From assembly GCA_030248195.1 (NCBI GenBank), contig JASAND010013010.1, positions 36,525 to 100,524 on the forward strand: a stretch of 64,000 nt of DNA. The letters are read 5' to 3'. This document shows, one piece after another, positions 63,930 through 64,000 of the stretch; positions within the stretch are counted from its first letter, which is position 1; each line of letters starts with the position of its first letter. A program made the translations under genes and the position numbers. The notes under the pieces were generated by a model. That model was given only the letters and a program-made list of their open reading frames with translations. It did no database searches and was not told where the DNA came from. The stretch comes from Trissonchulus latispiculum (taxonomy: Eukaryota; Nematoda; Enoplea; Enoplida; Ironidae).

Positions 63930-64000
63930 GTAGAGTAGAGTTAAAATTAACTCAATCCTTTACAAGAAAGAGTTAAGAGTTAATTAATAATGTTTTGAAT
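63930..64000. mobile_element. GAGTTAA-rich MITE, partial at window edge
   Basis: Begins AAGGGTAGAGTAGAGTTAA as at 14,607 and ends with GAGTTAATTAATAATGTTTT. The last 20 bases match 36,139-36,158, the junction where receptor copy A passes into repeat B. Confidence 0.55.

Noticed and set aside
1..64000. CRISPR array, tRNA or rRNA genes
   Set aside because: The regular repeats present are satellites or tandem duplications without unique spacers; no cloverleaf or rRNA core motif was recognised.

Overview
The window reads as eukaryotic, most likely invertebrate-animal, chromosomal DNA. It is AT-rich and densely filled with repeats, with no operons and almost no long open frames outside retroelements. 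What can be recognised is: two complete LTR retrotransposons, many palindromic MITEs, several satellites, broken copies of a seven-transmembrane receptor gene, and amplified copies of a small LRAT-domain (NlpC/P60-type acyltransferase/thiolesterase) gene. The receptor motifs look nematode-like, but this does not fix the phylum. No rRNA, tRNA or CRISPR was recognised.

Layout. 0.3-0.7 kb is a GGCCGGCC-rich island. 1.3-4.5 kb holds dispersed repeats (called D and B here). 4.5-7.3 kb is an LRAT block on the minus strand, including a hAT-type MITE filled with TTTCAG repeats. 7.3-12.9 kb holds TCGAGA-type 21-bp satellites, a 538-bp tandem duplication and CAA/hairpin units. 12.9-19.7 kb is mostly other repeats, a roughly 1.5-kb apparently single-copy stretch, and a MITE with a long internal palindrome. 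19.7-29.1 kb repeats much of 4.5-12.9 kb in inverted orientation; it adds a tandem 1,489-bp LRAT array, a 52-bp-TIR element and a seven-copy 153-bp satellite.

29,184-34,574 is LTR element I (minus strand): 519-bp LTRs, Gag, then in frame after a single UAG a membrane-anchored env-like ORF, and no polymerase. 35.5-36.1 kb and 48.1-49.1 kb are two inverted receptor pseudogenes, each hit by repeat insertions. Between them lies LTR element II (36,532-46,771, minus strand): 560-bp LTRs differing at one base seen, a 4-bp TSD, a Gag region with zinc knuckle, a retropepsin, no reverse transcriptase or integrase, and a 4-kb non-coding half with a perfect 93-bp hairpin and two covarying stem-loops.

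51.3-54.3 kb is another LRAT block (plus strand). 55.8-59.3 kb is a foldback element with about 0.6-kb arms around a 0.64-kb direct duplication. 60.4-64.0 kb repeats 10.7-14.6 kb directly and carries the best-preserved LRAT frame.

The genes do not form a pathway. The common theme is non-autonomous amplification: retroelements that kept Gag but lost polymerase, MITEs without transposase, and a host-like LRAT gene multiplied with its promoter and flanking direct repeats. Repeat family letters are local names given here from sequence matching by eye. Boundaries of repeats are approximate unless a TSD or TIR is cited.
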